A stretch of 64,000 nt of DNA from contig QVRM01002137.1 of NCBI GenBank assembly GCA_003439945.1, positions 62,001 through 126,000 on the forward strand. Reading direction: 5' to 3'. A program made the translations under genes and the position numbers. This document shows, piece after piece, positions 49,286 to 61,231 of the stretch. This DNA comes from Dermanyssus gallinae (taxonomy: Eukaryota > Arthropoda > Arachnida > Mesostigmata > Dermanyssidae). How positions within the stretch are numbered: position 1 is the first letter of the stretch; the number at the start of each line of letters is the position of its first letter. The notes beneath the pieces are model-generated. The model saw only the letters and a list, made by a program, of their open reading frames with translations. It did no database searches and was not told the DNA's origin.

Positions 49286-50875
49286 TCATTTGGCCTTTGG
49301 CAAGCCGAGCCCAACCAGACCCGCGGCCTCCTCGATTGTTCGCTCGCCTTTGCTGTGGAACTGCTTCGTGATCTCCGACGCGCGACGGGTGCTCGTCAGA
49401 TACGTCGTAAACGTATCCAATCTGTAAACATGTTATCATGCATATCAACGTTAGGATTTATGTATACATATATATATACATATATATATGTATATATATA
49501 TGTACGCGCGTATAGCAGTGTACGTGTGTATCATGCTGAGGCAGCCTGTAGGTTGTATCGATTATCTCGCCGCCAGTCGTCGCGTAAATGTCTGCTCCAC
49601 GGCCATATTTGACATACAAGTATTATACCTTTCAATCAATCTAGTCTATCATCCGCTCCTACGGGCTTGGAATCGCCGTGACGCATACCTTCAGTGCACC
49701 GAGGGCCAGACCTGACTTTCGGACAACATTTAACGTCCACGCAATAGATTTCGCATTGCTTCATAAAACGAACCCCATAACTACGAATGTACAACGGCGT
49801 GGATCGAACCTCCGGAGTGCACCCGTGTGTCTCCTCCGAAGAACTGACGAGCAACAGCTAACAAGTAAGGCCCAGGTTTAACGTTTCAGTGATGGACGAA
49901 CGCACGGAGCTACCGACCAACATGTCCAGATAAAAAGGCACGATATGAAAGTAAATATCGTGATGTGAGTTTACACACGGGTATTATATTAGATTTTCGA
50001 ATGAAAGACCTCCCAATCATGCCATACTGCCCGACCTCCAGTCGTACACTGTTGGGTTTAGGTTCTAACTTTAAAAGCCTCGACATGGTCAATGTCCACT
50101 TTCGCGCTTAAGACACTGCCCAAAACGCACACCAGCAATGGTCGCCGCGGGGCTGTGCTGTAAGAGCACGCTTAACAGGAATCTGCTCGCACATGCCCAA
50201 GACACGCGCTTTCTCTTGCCATCCTCATATTTCCCCCTCTCTTTTTACATATATCTATATGTATGTATGTATAAAAATGCTGCTTCGGTGAAAGGTACCC
50301 TGGCTAGGTGGACCAGCCCAAGCCTGGACCTAACGCATTAACGATGCCCTAGCGGGCTGTGTACATGTTCTTACATCACAAATGTATATATTGCTACATT
50401 TAAATAATTGATAGCATATATATATATAAATATATGCCCTAGCGGGCTGTGTACATGTTCTTACATCACAAATAAAAAAAAATTGCTACATTTAAATAAA
50501 TGACGGCATTTTCATTTATACTTTTTTTTTTCATTTAGACTGCGTGACCTTGACGAAAAGGTTGCTTTGTGATGGTGCGTGTCAGCAAACGAGCCCGGAT
50601 CGACTGATCCTATCTCGCTCTCTCTCTCGTCCAGATCAGCCAATCGCCATCTCAGTCAGTCAGTCGGTGCGGCTATTTTTGCTGTGTTACCTGCTAAGCA
50701 GCTCGTGGCGCTCCAAACAGAGGCGTTCATCGGTCTCTCGATGTTTTCGCGCGCTCGCCAGCGTAAATCGGGCCGCGGCGGTGTCAGCAACTCGCGTGTT
50801 TGTCGGCAACTGGCGGCGAAGTTCGGCGTAAAAACTGCGCAGCGAGCGTACAGCCGCCGGTGTCACCGACGACAT
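49286..50875 (-). CDS. FMC1: FMC1: mitochondrial ATP synthase (complex V) assembly factor, LYR-type
   Basis: Exon 1 (50875-50691) encodes MSSVTPAAVRSLRSFYAELR through DERLCLERHELLS and ends AG|GTAACA, phase 2. Exon 2 (49421-49286) follows TGTTTACAG, supplies the A that completes Arg, and reads LDTFTTYLTSTRRASEITKQ, then FHSKGERTIEEAAGLVGLGL, PKAK, stop. The 106-aa product matches the FMC1 family (vertebrate C7orf55 type) in length, in the N-terminal LYR-like helix (LRSFYAELR), in the LC..xHEL block and above all in the diagnostic GKGER..EE.AGLVGL.LP ending, here SKGER. FMC1 acts in the matrix in F1 assembly. The 1.27-kb intron holds transposon scraps and a direct repeat. AATAAA lies at 49181-49186 on the minus strand. 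Confidence 0.88.
50343..50515 (+). repeat. Direct repeat of an 85-bp retroelement-like 3' end in the FMC1 intron
   Basis: ATGCCCTAGCGGGCTGTGTA followed by CATGTTCTTACATCACAAA occurs at 50351 and again at 50437, each followed by TTGCTACATTTAAATAA. The first copy is preceded by a short frame ending in a stop, and its end resembles the RLE family end (ACACGTTTAGATCCCACAA in R5) only in general form. An (AT)n run separates the copies. Confidence 0.7.
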
Positions 50876-51008
50876 TGCTTCTGTCTTTGCAAGGCTCGGC
50901 CAAGTTCGAACCTTTTTCACGGGAAGCGGAGGAATTACATACAGTCAATGAGGATGTAAGTCGATGAACGACGAACAGCAATGGCAGCGATAACAATAAT
51001 AACACAAT

Positions 51009-51009
51009 G

Positions 51010-51091
<82 letters not shown>
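51009..51091. repeat. (AT)n microsatellite
   Basis: (AT)n with one AAAT step, upstream of FMC1. Confidence 0.95.
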
Positions 51092-51093
<2 letters not shown>

Positions 51094-51099
51094 GCGTTT

Positions 51100-51716
51100 C
51101 TTAGCTGCAACAAAAACATTTCGTATATTAGTGCTGCCCATCTAGTGTTATTTTGTTTGGCATTATTTTAACAACGCACATGCACATACATATATTTATA
51201 CTTAATAATTTTAATTGCAGGAGAAGCTATATTGGTACATGATAGTTTATATCCTGCTAATGTCGCGAGTTCATGTCGGCGACTTTTAATTCATCGAAGA
51301 TGATCAAGTTATGCCTTTAGCAGCATAAAGCCTAGAAGCAATCACCCTGTTTCTGGTGACAGGTGAATGATTTCACAATGAAAATGGTGATGATAAGCGT
51401 ACTGTTCATACCTCGGGTTTAACTGGCACATCCATTTCTTGGAGCTCAGTGCGAGCTCTAGTTATTGCTCAGTCACGGTCAGTTGATCATGATATTCATA
51501 AGAGTCAGGTGTAACATAAATGCAAATTTATTTGCGCAGTATACCAACCTTTAGGGAGGCGCGATCGGCACATTAACAACATTTAAGCTATCAGATATAC
51601 GCTGTCAGCATGTCGATGCATTTGCAGATCAGTGTGATCATGCAGAACTGCGCGTCAAGTCAAGTACCTTGCTCATATAACGTATCAAGGCGATACAATA
51701 AGACGTTACAGAGGCG

Positions 51717-51748
<32 letters not shown>

Positions 51749-52376
51749 TTGTAACATTTAAACAATATTAATAAATATTAATAATAATAATAATAATAAT
51801 AACAACACGTTACACTCTAGAGCATACACACATTACGGATATACATATATCAGACGCACAACAGTTGAAACAGTTTTTTTGCACCTTATAATATGTATGG
51901 GTAAGCCCTGTATGCTGAACTGGAAGTTGATCATTGCGTTATTTGAGCGTGATACGTGTATCATATGGTCTTTCCATAGTATATATCTATGGATCGATCA
52001 AATTGGTCATTCAATCCCTCCATAGTGTATCTATTGTCTCACCTATTGTTTGGAGTTCAGGGCACACAATAAGCCAAACCAATGTTTAGGAGCACAACCC
52101 TTCTCTTACTTCTCGTCTGTTGTCCTCACACACAGCGTTGTCATTGACGGGAACTAGTGCGCAACACAGCCAGTCCTCCGGCTGCGACACAAACAACAGT
52201 AGTTTATTCGGCCACTCCGTCGTCTGCTAAAGTGGTCTGATTTAAAGAAACGGCGCCTTCTAGCACAAAAGACTACTGCGTACTATGGCATGTATATTTC
52301 ATTTTTTTCATTTTCAATTTAAATCAAACACAGTTTATTGAGTGAGAAGCTGTATTTAAGTACAGGAAATAGTGCA

Positions 52377-52450
<74 letters not shown>

Positions 52451-52550
52451 TTAATTTAAACGTAGTTTATTGAGTGAGGAACTGTTTTTAATAACAAAGA
52501 GTACTGCATCATATGAATATATTATCAAGATTTATTTATATAACTTTGCT
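51100..52550. repeat. Region without recognised gene; (TAA)n and (AT)n tracts
   Basis: (TAA)n at 51720-51748 and 51781-51803 with no element between them, and (AT)n at 52380-52448. The segments AAACACAGTTTATTGAGTGA (52327) and AAACGTAGTTTATTGAGTGA (52458) repeat around the (AT)n. No exon supported. Confidence 0.5.
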
Positions 52551-52554
52551 ATGT

Positions 52555-52745
52555 TAGCACTTTGGAGTGGACAATTGTCTCCACGCGAACGTGTGATTAC
52601 GGGTTCTCTAACCCAGGGTTAGCCCAGTTCAACAATGTGCCCCGAACAGACGCTGCATTTCCTCGTTGAATGTCGAGCGACAGCCTCTGACGCAAGAATT
52701 CGGATGCTCTCGAGTCTCCTGTCGAAAGATTAAGGCTTTTGCCTA
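52555..52745 (+). repeat. Dispersed repeat Z, copy 3
   Basis: Matches the reverse complement of 30515-30645. Translation gives MCPEQTLHFLVECRATASDA, like a LINE C-terminal Cys/His block. Confidence 0.6.
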
Positions 52746-53189
52746 CGCGTTGAATCAGTTTGAGCGTAAGGGGGCCTGCCTATATATGAATATATATATA
52801 CAATATATATATATATATATATAATTTTTCCCTCCTTTATTTCAGTTCAAGTCGAACGAAATTAATTACGCAAGGAATTGCATCTAGCAACGGTTTAGTT
52901 TTCGCGCAAAACAAATTAAATCCAATTGAACATGTAAAAATAATAAGCACTCAAGGCGGTAGCCTTACGTCGCAAGCGCAATATAAGTGTCCTCTTTATC
53001 AAAACCCAATTGCACAATTGTGGAATGTCAATAGAATGCGTCCCTGGGCAGTCAAGTTGTTGCATGTTACTCCCAAATCATCATAACAGTACATGTGTCA
53101 GCACACTTATCCACGTTCAAATGTGTGTGTCAAAATGTCACTCATACATAATGACCATATAAACTCATCCACTGAGTTGACTGAGAACA

Positions 53190-53508
53190 GTGCATAAAAG
53201 CAGTGAGCACTCGTAACATTTGAACACACACCAAACTTATGCAACATATATCCACACTTAGTTTAGTGAACCAGTACAAAAAGCTCACTATTAGAGCCAT
53301 TTCGCTCATTTTACTGCGCGTACAAAGTGATGCTCAATGGCGAGGCACGCAGGGAGTGTATTCTATCGACCCTATGATATATGTACAGGTGTCGGACCTG
53401 GTGTGTACGAATGCTTCTTGTAAAAGTAGATCTAAATGCGCAATTGTCAAATTTTTTAACCCTGCGTATGATCCAATTATATTTTTATCCGAGCTCAGAT
53501 TACCGTAG
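53190..53508 (+). CDS. Candidate small gene with TATA-like promoter
   Basis: A GCATAAAAGC box near 53193 lies 45 bp before an ATG at 53239 that opens 89 codons. The N-terminus is basic then hydrophobic (KKLTIRAISLILLRVQS). The rest (DAQWRGTQGVYSIDPMIYVQ, VCTNASCKSRSKCAIVKFF) has three Cys and looks protein-like. A good donor (ACCG|GTAAGA) follows the stop by about 13 bp. It could be a short secreted protein, but no family, second exon or polyA signal supports it. Confidence 0.3.
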
Positions 53509-53574
53509 TATATAACCGGTAAGAACAGACAAGGTGCACAAGGTGTAAGTTAGACTCTATATGAGGATGTCACT

Positions 53575-54215
53575 TCATATTTGGCTGACGAAGGAATCCC
53601 AGGCAGCTTGTGTTTTGAGAATATGTAACCTACCATGCGACGAGTGAAACGTTGGTACATATATAACCTCAGGTGATCGATTCATATCGAGCAATAGCGT
53701 GTTGTTAACGCATTGCAAAAGCGATTGCTGAGCCAAGCTTCTTGGACTGACGTCGGAATAATGCCGCCCAACCATTGTAGCATGTTCAACCGAAAACCAT
53801 TGTCTTCGATTAGATAGATAGGATGTTATCCGGGGGACCGTGGTTGCAATGCGTACCAGGTGAGCTTGCAGAAAAGAGCAAGGTCAAGGAAGACGACAGG
53901 GCGAGTCTTATTTGCTTCCACTGAGTAGTGGGTCATTCGCTGCCACAAGTGAGCCAAGGCGAGATCTGTTGAGCGATCCTTACGAAGGCGGAATTGGTTT
54001 TCTAAGAATAAATTCGAAATGTCGGTCTAACGGTGCCAATACCAGCCTGTACTAAAATCCTCAGGGCTTTAGTCTCATCCAATCAGATTCGCTTATAATT
54101 AGATGGCCTTTTTTTAAATAAGAGAACCACTACGTTCAGCCTAGATGAAATACCAAAGCAGAGCAACATTGAATAGTTCTCGCCCGTGGGCCTGCAATAT
54201 ATCCTACCTATAAAA
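53575..54215 (-). pseudogene. LINE reverse transcriptase relic, minus strand
   Basis: In order on the minus strand: ISSRLNVVVLLFKKRPSNYK (RT 'VVPLFKKGDPSNYR' block), ENQFRLRKDRSTDLALAHLW ('Q.GFR...ST..AL' block), VVFLDLALF (motif A degraded) and QSLLQCVNNTLLLDMNR near 53700. Frames change between blocks, so it is inactive. Confidence 0.65.
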
Positions 54216-54455
54216 AGTATTTTTTTTATGGGACCGGTTCGACCCAAGGATTTCACTAAGTTGGCGATCAATGTCGTTGCCGGTTCTACTCGCAGATATG
54301 CGCTAAATACCACGCAGCGAGCTGCCAGAAGCATCGGCGGTCTTTGCACTTTTTCGCCCGATGGGTCGGTCGCTGAAGTGTTTAAATTGTATAAAATGAA
54401 TGAATTGTACTGAAATTATGTACCATCTTGAAATGCAATGTTATTGCGAAATAAA
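54210..54455 (+). pseudogene. LINE family X 3' end (copy X5)
   Basis: One frame reads CRCRFYSQICAKYHAASCQK then HRRSLHFFARW, closely matching X3 (CNCRFCSQQCAKYHAVDC, RRSLHFFSRW) with one Cys changed to Tyr. AATAAA occurs at 54448 before a long (AT)n tract. Confidence 0.7.
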
Positions 54456-54456
<1 letters not shown>

Positions 54457-54528
<72 letters not shown>

Positions 54529-55075
54529 GTAGCTAAGTTTCGCCATTTGGGCTTCCGAGATTATTTAGTTTGCTGCCGAATTTGTAAATAAAATAAATTC
54601 TGCCGACAATTACTCGTAGCCTTTACGCATTTAAAGCTGTAGCTGAATTACGTTCTGAATGAGACCAGTCCTTTCACGCTCGCTTCCATATCAACGGGCA
54701 GGGAAATGCTTCGAATCTCTTTCTAGGACATGCGAGGTACAATGGCGTGTTCTGAAACTTTCGCGTCACAGTACCAGTATTGTGGATTTTGTGTCATTTC
54801 CATGTTAGGTAGTTACTTTTGAAAATCTCCGTGCCCCGTGAGAGATTGTATTGTGTAAAGATAAGTTCCCCACCAAATGCGGTGGTTTTAGTCAGCTTTC
54901 TATTTTGGGAACTACCTCCCTCGTTTGGACTCTAGGTGACTACTTGTAAAGGAAATCCGACACTGCTAGCCATTGTTTAAGCATTTCTGCACTTGCGTCG
55001 TCGTATATAAGCGTGATTGGGTTCTCCCATAGCGTTCTTCTTTGTTCTGCTATATATATTTATATATATATACAC

Positions 55076-55165
<90 letters not shown>
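54457..55165. repeat. (AT)n tracts
   Basis: (AT)n at about 54457-54524 and 55050-55165, the second broken by ACATGT steps. Sequence between them has no supported exon. Confidence 0.9.
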
Positions 55166-55168
<3 letters not shown>

Positions 55169-55426
55169 TATTACAGAGACCTGCAAACGCGCTTTAGCAT
55201 ATTTGCCTTTATAACTCTTAACTTATAAGAAGGCACTATAACTCTTTAGTTCAAAGCAGTAATCCTGTGCGCGAGAGAGAGAGCGAGAGAGATGTATAGA
55301 GGTAAAAACCGCATAGGAAACCTCGATCCTATAAACAGCAATAGACGTTTGTTTTGCAATTATTCGTATTCGTACTTCTTTCCATTATTAACAACGAAAC
55401 AAAAGAAGCATGCCGAAACATTTTTT

Positions 55427-55432
55427 TTTATT
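55427..55432 (-). terminator. Polyadenylation signal of the Cys-rich secreted gene
   Basis: AATAAA on the minus strand, 81 bp beyond the stop codon at 55513. Confidence 0.65.
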
Positions 55433-55512
55433 AACAGGTAGACGCATCGACGAACGGAAGCTGGCCAAAAGCTTTTCTCCTTAGGCTTATGTCATATGGA
55501 CGATAATCCGTC

Positions 55513-55927
55513 TCAGACACATTTTTTGTACGCCTCCAGTTCTGGACAGGGACCGGCGAGACTGCATGGCGCCCGGAGTGCGGGCGGTCCTCGGTGGGTA
55601 TTTACCATTGGGGCGATCACGCAGAGGTCCTTGCGCAGCTGCACCAGCATCTGGACACCGATACCGTCGTCTAAAAACGAACACGAAATAAAACAATACA
55701 AGCGAGGCAGTATGAGAAGCACAACAACCACAACAAGGTAAAACGGAACAAGATTTTATAAATCGTGGAAAGTCTTCAGCTTTTAGCAAAGAATCTCCTC
55801 CACAGCTCATAGGAATGACAGCTCCGTTTTGTTTTTATTCATCCTTTACGCCTTATTGCTCATAAAGCGTAACAATCTGCGCTTCACACCTTCAAGAGTG
55901 GAGTACGGGCACTGTGTTTCTTTTGTA

Positions 55928-55985
<58 letters not shown>

Positions 55986-56805
55986 TATATTTTTTTTTTA
56001 CTGCCTATTCTCTGGTTGAAAAGAACAATCATTCAAATATGTGATGCTAATGCTACTCACTCGTACAGACAAGAACAGCTATTATAGCCAGCTAGGGGGC
56101 ATGTGAACAGAACGTGATATAACATGTTCAGTCATTCGACTGAAGTATCTGCTGGCGGCGTAACCTGAATCGTCTCTGCTTGAGATTTGTTTCCAGCTTA
56201 TTTTCTTTGGCCAGTCAACTTAGTTTTTGATCAGTCGGATCAGATCGTTAGAGAAAAGGAATCTTTTTTACACCGTTTCAGTGCAGTCTTCATAGCGGGA
56301 GAGGAATAGGGCCTTATCGTTACTACCTATCCATTCTGCTGGCATGTCTCCAAAAGGTCTACCACCATTTGTGACGCCACCCGGAATTCTCAATGTGGAA
56401 ACGTTCTTTCGCCGGTTAAGTGTAACTTTATTCACAGTGCAATATCCCTACTTCTAGCCGCCAGTGCTGGGGGGGGCATGTTTGGTAATGCTGTCGGCAG
56501 CGCGGGCAACAGTCAAATCAAAATAGTGGCAGCGGTAGTTAGCCTTTGATTGACTTACCAAATTTCCTGGAGGCAACAGCTTTTATCTGTTCTTTGTCTA
56601 GCTTCCAGTTTGCCTGAAGCCAGTTATAGAAGATTCCATCGCACACCTTGTTTACCGGGTCGTCCACAAGGTCCGTGTCAGGTGCCTCCTTGCACGGCAG
56701 ATACGTATCATCATGACAGCATTGCGTCGTCAGGACAACGCCCAACAGCGATACCAGTAGCAGCAGCAACAACAGCAACGGGAAACGAGCGCTTGTCCTC
56801 TGCAT
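55513..56805 (-). CDS. Secreted Cys-rich protein, two coding exons (134 aa)
   Basis: Coding starts at ATG 56805, three bases after a strong acceptor (TTACCCTGCAG), so a 5' untranslated exon lies upstream. Exon 1 (56805-56559) encodes MQRTSARFPLLLLLLLLVSL, a signal peptide likely cleaved near VLTTQ. It continues QCCHDDTYLPCKEAPDTDLV and NKVCDGIFYNWLQANWKLDK, ending TTTG|GTAAGT in phase 1. Exon 2 (55670-55513) follows GTTTTTAG in matching phase: DDGIGVQMLVQLRKDLCVIA, then APCSLAGPC and KKCV, stop. The mature chain has eight Cys, enough for four disulfides. AATAAA follows at 55427-55432. No named family recognised; layout fits an extracellular effector or carrier of an arthropod. The Leu run is coded by CTG/TTG repeats. 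Confidence 0.75.
55930..55990. repeat. (AT)n microsatellite inside the intron of the Cys-rich gene
   Basis: (AT)n followed by ATTTTTTTTT. Confidence 0.9.
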
Positions 56806-56869
56806 TGCCTGCAGGGTAATAGGCACATTCTTTCACTCAGTGTATGCAGCACAGAGCCCGTCTGTCACT

Positions 56870-58410
56870 CACCATTCTGCCAGAGCTGCTTCTGTTGCTG
56901 AATGAACACCTCTTTGTTACCCGGACCCCATTGTTTTAACAAAAACAATCGCTTGCGAATGAATGAAGTGCGGCGACTTAACAGAAGACTGGCGCAAGCT
57001 ACTGCCGCCGTATTCAAAGAGCTACGCGTGCAGTCGCATGTTGCAGAAATGTAAAGTTTAATCATTTCGTTACAACGATAAAAATCAGCAAAATGTGGTA
57101 CCGATGCAGTTGCCTAGGTGGAAGATTCAAGAATGAGACGCCGTGAACTATTTCCCACTGCAACGGTGTTAGGAATCCCACTTCAGTGAGACGTGAAACA
57201 GGCACTGCTTTCTCGGAGTATCAACTAAATAATAAATAACAACAAAAGGGTCGAGATGTTGGTCATTTTAGAGTGCGCTCATAGAATCAAGTCTGGTTTA
57301 ATAGCTATGTACGTATAAAAAAAACGTGCCAATCAGAAAGTACAAGCGGCTTACAATGATACGCTTTAAGCAGCTTCACGTCCTGGGTTGCCAAACTCTA
57401 TGTCCACTGGGCCGTTGAAACCATTGTATATTGAGTATGCCGGATTTGTTTGTCGTTCGCGTAGCATGCAACAATTGCCAATGGCCATCTAACATGCTAT
57501 CATAGGCACTTCGAATATTAAACTGGTCATTAAATCCGACACAGACTAGAAATCTCCGAACTGGCCCGAGTGACGCGATGAGATCTGCTTCCAATCCAAC
57601 AGACAAAGCCGTTTTCGTTCAACAAGACACGCCAGGGAATACTGCAGTTATTTTATATAATAACCTGCTAATGTAGAAATAGAATGTGATATAAGCCATC
57701 GTGGGCTTCGCAAAACGATGACAAATGATCTTTTGGGTGGTTGCCATTCGATAGGGAAGATGCCTAGAACTAGTATAGAGTAACATTCGAGAAACCCTTT
57801 AACAGACGAAAATATTGTACGAGTTTCAATTACGATTCAATACTTGTCGAGAAATCCATCTGCTAGAGAAGGTTGACACTCACAGAAGAAGAACGGCATT
57901 CGCAATAATTGTACCAACATCAACAACAACAGCAACAACAACAACAACAACAACAGCAACAACAAAAGCAACGACATCAACTACCATCATCACCGTTGTT
58001 GTGGTTTTAGCTTAGTCTATATTGATCTGCATGATGAGTCCGAATAATGAACATACCATTCGACGAAAATGCCGCACTATTAGCAATATTCTATTAGCGT
58101 AGTAGCCGTTGTAGTGATTGTGGCTGCGGTTGCTGTGGTTGCTGCTAACCAACCTGACTCAATGAAGAAAGCTCATATATGTATAGATATGAAGAAGATC
58201 TACCTACACGTGTGTCCTATCACACCATTCTATAGAGGGGAAAGGCGGTGCGAGAGGCGCCGGTTACAGCGAGCGTCCAGCAAGAACCTTTCTATCTTCT
58301 TCTCCAGCGATCTGTGAATCCTACCGCCGTTCTTGTGCAGCCGTTGTTGTTGTTGTTGTTGCCGTTATTGCTGTCGCCCGGCTTGGCTTTGATGATCACA
58401 TATGTTGTCC
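56870..58410. other. No firm gene; (CAA)n tract
   Basis: A minus-strand frame at 57606-57376 (LIASLGPVRRFLVCVGFND) looks protein-like, but I cannot place it and see no matching exon. A (CAA)n-rich tract lies at 57915-57990. A plus frame near 58100-58317 starts with VVIVAAVAVVAA coded by GTN/GCN repeats. Confidence 0.3.
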
Positions 58411-58417
58411 AAACATC

Positions 58418-58680
58418 CAGCAGCAGCAGCAACAACAACCGCAACAACGACAACAACAAAAGCAACAGCAACAGGACAAAAACAACAACAACAACAGCAG
58501 AAACCGTAGCAACAATAACAACAAGAGTAACGACAAGGACACAGCGTGTGTCGTATCGTTATGTGCGCAGAGTGACGCCCTGTACATTTTGTGAAAGCGT
58601 ACCGTTGACCTATAAAGGGAAAGCGAGAAAGAAAGAAAGAAAGAAAGAGGGAGAGAGAGAGAAAGAGAGAGAGGGGGTAG
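58418..58680. repeat. (CAA/CAG)n then (GAAA)n/(GAGA)n low-complexity sequence
   Basis: CAA and CAG triplets at 58418-58530 and GAAA/GAGA units at 58625-58680. Confidence 0.9.
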
Positions 58681-58868
58681 AGAAGGTGGGAGACGTGTGG
58701 GGTATGAAGAACGAGTGAATAAACGAATGTGATAGATGCTAGCTATTATAACAACACTAGAGCAACAGAGATTAGTAAACGAGTTGTTAGTAGTTTGTTG
58801 ACTGTCCAGCGTCAAGGACACAACTTGGTGTCTATCTAATCGCTGACACGATGCAGCTGTCGTCTTAC

Positions 58869-59190
58869 CGCGGTTATTACAGTTAGGTGTCGCCCTCGGC
58901 CAAGCTCGAATAATAGCAGTAATACGACCGCCACCACCACTATACAGGCGTACGCAAATACTAACGCCTTTGTGTAGGTTTCCAAACGAACCCAAAACAT
59001 CAGCAGCATCGAGATTATTCAGGTTACAGGTCAGTTCATTTGTGGTCTCCGGCGACAGGATACAACTAACTGTAGAACTATAGTAAATGGTGGCCTCGTG
59101 AATCGTTCTTCTCTTCGATTCCTTGGCTTCTTTGTTTAATAAAACCGCCTTTAAAATACCTGCCGAATCTTCTGCAACCGGTGACAGTTG
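58869..59190 (-). CDS. Candidate internal exon
   Basis: Between possible acceptors near 59193-59211 (AACATGGCAG or GATTGCAG) and a good donor (CGCG|GTAAGA at 58869), one frame is open. It reads LSPVAEDSAGILKAVLLNKE, STVSCILSPETTNELTCNLN, DVLGSFGNLHKGVSICVRLY and then a Gly run. Four Cys and normal composition suggest real coding, and the sequence does not resemble the retroelements nearby. No partner exon was found, so it stays a candidate. The open frame beyond the donor is simple repeat and is not counted. Confidence 0.35.
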
Positions 59191-59264
59191 TCTGCCATGT
59201 TTTCCAACAAGAAGCCTGCAATCTTTCATCGTCCAGATGTCCACGCAGCAACACATACACTTAC

Positions 59265-59570
59265 AATTATGTTTATTTCACTCAAATTGAGTATAATATA
59301 CACTTCAAAAGGTATCTTCATGAAGCTCTATTTTCTTCACGCTTCCGAGGAGAGAACTAGTGCAGCGATTTTCCAGCACTCCACTGCATGGTACTTGGCA
59401 ACACATACTCTACCGGTAAAATATATGGATGTAAATGTATACAAATTAATTTGTAAAACCCATTCAGCCTACGCAAGTGGTAGTATGCTCAAAAAAGGGA
59501 ATATCGTTTTTAACTACTACACACCTTTAACCACAGATTTTTAATCGCACAGCACTACTTTATACTTCTA
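59265..59570 (-). pseudogene. LINE family X 3' end (copy X6)
   Basis: VCVAKYHAVECWKIAALVLS on the minus strand matches the X3 knuckle end (QCAKYHAVDC). The 3'UTR has TTTGAGTGAAATAAACATAA, the same as TTTGAGTGAAATAAATATGA in X3. The tail is lost. Confidence 0.65.
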
Positions 59571-60054
59571 ACTGCATTCCGTAGGAGACGAATAGGTATG
59601 CTATCTGTCGGATTTAGCCGCATTGCTTTTTAAGGCAAGTGATTTGGTGACAACAATAATGAGGAAAAGCTCCGCTGGTACTTGCTCATCGTAATATGTC
59701 AACAACTTTGCCTACAGATATTACAAAATGGATTGCTGTCTCTTTGAGATTTGAGGACAGCAGGTCGTCTAGTAGTACAGTCTGGTGTCACACTTGTATT
59801 CCTAGAGATTCTTCCTTATGATTTGCACTAATGATTGGTTGATATTTCAAATGGCTGGGAAGCGGAAAGAGACCGGTACGAAAAAATACTTCCAACCAAG
59901 CGTGTAAACTGTTCTGAATGTAGCCTATCATCGAGCGCCTTAGTAAGAGTCATGGGTAAGATTTATCTAGTCTTCATATTTGTGTGTGATATGTACTCAT
60001 TTAATAGCTTTACTAATATATAAAAGTTTTTTTAAGATGTTTTGAATCGATGAA

Positions 60055-60985
60055 TCAACATAGTGGCCCGCATCTACATTGAGAGACGGTGATATAGATG
60101 TCGGGTGTTTCGCTCTGGTGTGACGTAGTAGGACATGCCTGCTGTATAGTAGGCCACACACTGGTTAGGGAGCTTTCAGCCTGGATTGCTTCTGCATGTG
60201 GTTCATGACAATTAACACACTGAGTTTTTACCTGAGGCAGCTTATTAAAAGGCTTTTGTCTATCGCTCTGAGTGGCGTGAATGCGACAAACTTGAGTCAT
60301 ACCCAGCTCCCTGAGTTTCTTGAGGATTTCCGCCTCTGTGCACGCAACTCTTACACCTTGTATGCAGCTATAGCTGGACGTGAGGCCTTTACTCGTGTCT
60401 CTGTTTAATTGGTTAAAGTTCAACAGGGAGGTTGCCGACTTAATGTTAAAAGTTCAAACGGCGATACTTGACCTGTCACCAGAAATTATACTATCTGGGA
60501 GCAATGTGTGAAGTGCCTTGACTAACGTTAGCAATGATTCTTCTTCGAAGTTAACTTCTGTGCGGTGCTTGCAAAAGACGACTTTGAAGATCGTCTCTAA
60601 GTTTGTCTAACTGTTTTAGTTCTCGTGCTGCCAAACACTTCTCTTCATGGGAATTGTGCCCTAGAAATTCATCGTTACCATCGTCATAGTTATCCGTTTC
60701 GTTCTCAACAGCATGCTAGACAGTTTAGGGTAGTATCTTATTCTTATTCTTTACGCCTAAAGTCATGTCATTTTTCGTCGTTGGGGTAGGTTTTTCAAGA
60801 GCGGGTGTCCTATAGGTGGACCTTAGTATATCCGATAGTAACACTACAAAGTTGGAAATTCTACCAATGAGTACTGCACTGCTCGGTGTTCTATCTCCAG
60901 GTGCTGAACGTTTGCGTAGTCTGGTGATGTCCAGAGAGGCAGGGCAACAATTAGAAGGGTCGGGACGCGGAAATGAGGACATTCT
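60055..60985 (-). pseudogene. LINE ORF1 (gag-like) relic
   Basis: From 60982: SFPRPDPSNCCPASLDITRL, then a coiled-coil-like KCLAARELKQLDKLRDDLQS (near 60600). At 60400-60060 it reads IQGVRVACTEAEILKKLREL, a segment ending in RIHATQSDRQ, and CVNCHEPHAEA. The 'G(V/I)..E.T..EIL..L' and 'C.NC...H' blocks are those of ORF1 proteins of Jockey/I/CR1-type LINEs. Frames are broken. Confidence 0.6.
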
Positions 60986-61019
60986 TCCGTCTTAACTGTT
61001 TAGATAACTGTTTGATTAT

Positions 61020-61045
61020 ATATTTATATATATATATATATATAC
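61020..61045. repeat. (AT)n next to a tRNA-like segment
   Basis: Short (AT)n; another at 61364-61411. Confidence 0.85.
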
Positions 61046-61115
61046 GGAACTCGAACTCGGTTATCCTACTTTTTAATCGGCGGCCCTGTTGCACGAGCCA
61101 CGACGCGCGCTTGCA
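61045..61115 (-). ncRNA. tRNA-like segment, probable SINE head
   Basis: On the minus strand GTGGCTCGTGCAACAGGGC resembles a degenerate A box, and CCGAGTTCGAGTTCCG about 30 bp later resembles a B box (GGTTCGANNCC type). The cloverleaf is not convincing, so a tRNA-derived SINE or pseudogene is more likely than a tRNA. Confidence 0.35.
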
Positions 61116-61231
61116 TTAAATCGTCGATAGTCAGCTAGCGCCTACCGTGTGTAGTAGAATGCAAGCAGATTGTAGAACAATGTAAACAATCATGTTGTCG
61201 AGTCAAAATTTCGAACGTTTTCACTCTAGGG

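Noticed and set aside
49770..49860. tRNA B-box-like GGTTCGATCC on the minus strand
   Set aside because: No matching A box or foldable acceptor stem at the right distance; too weak to call.
50544..50959. Plus-strand open frames over the FMC1 first exon
   Set aside because: GC-rich antisense shadows; the minus strand has the recognisable FMC1 protein with matching splice phase.
58248..58718. 156-codon plus-strand frame rich in Asn, Thr, Lys and Glu
   Set aside because: Mostly CAA/CAG and GAAA repeats; no domain or splice support.
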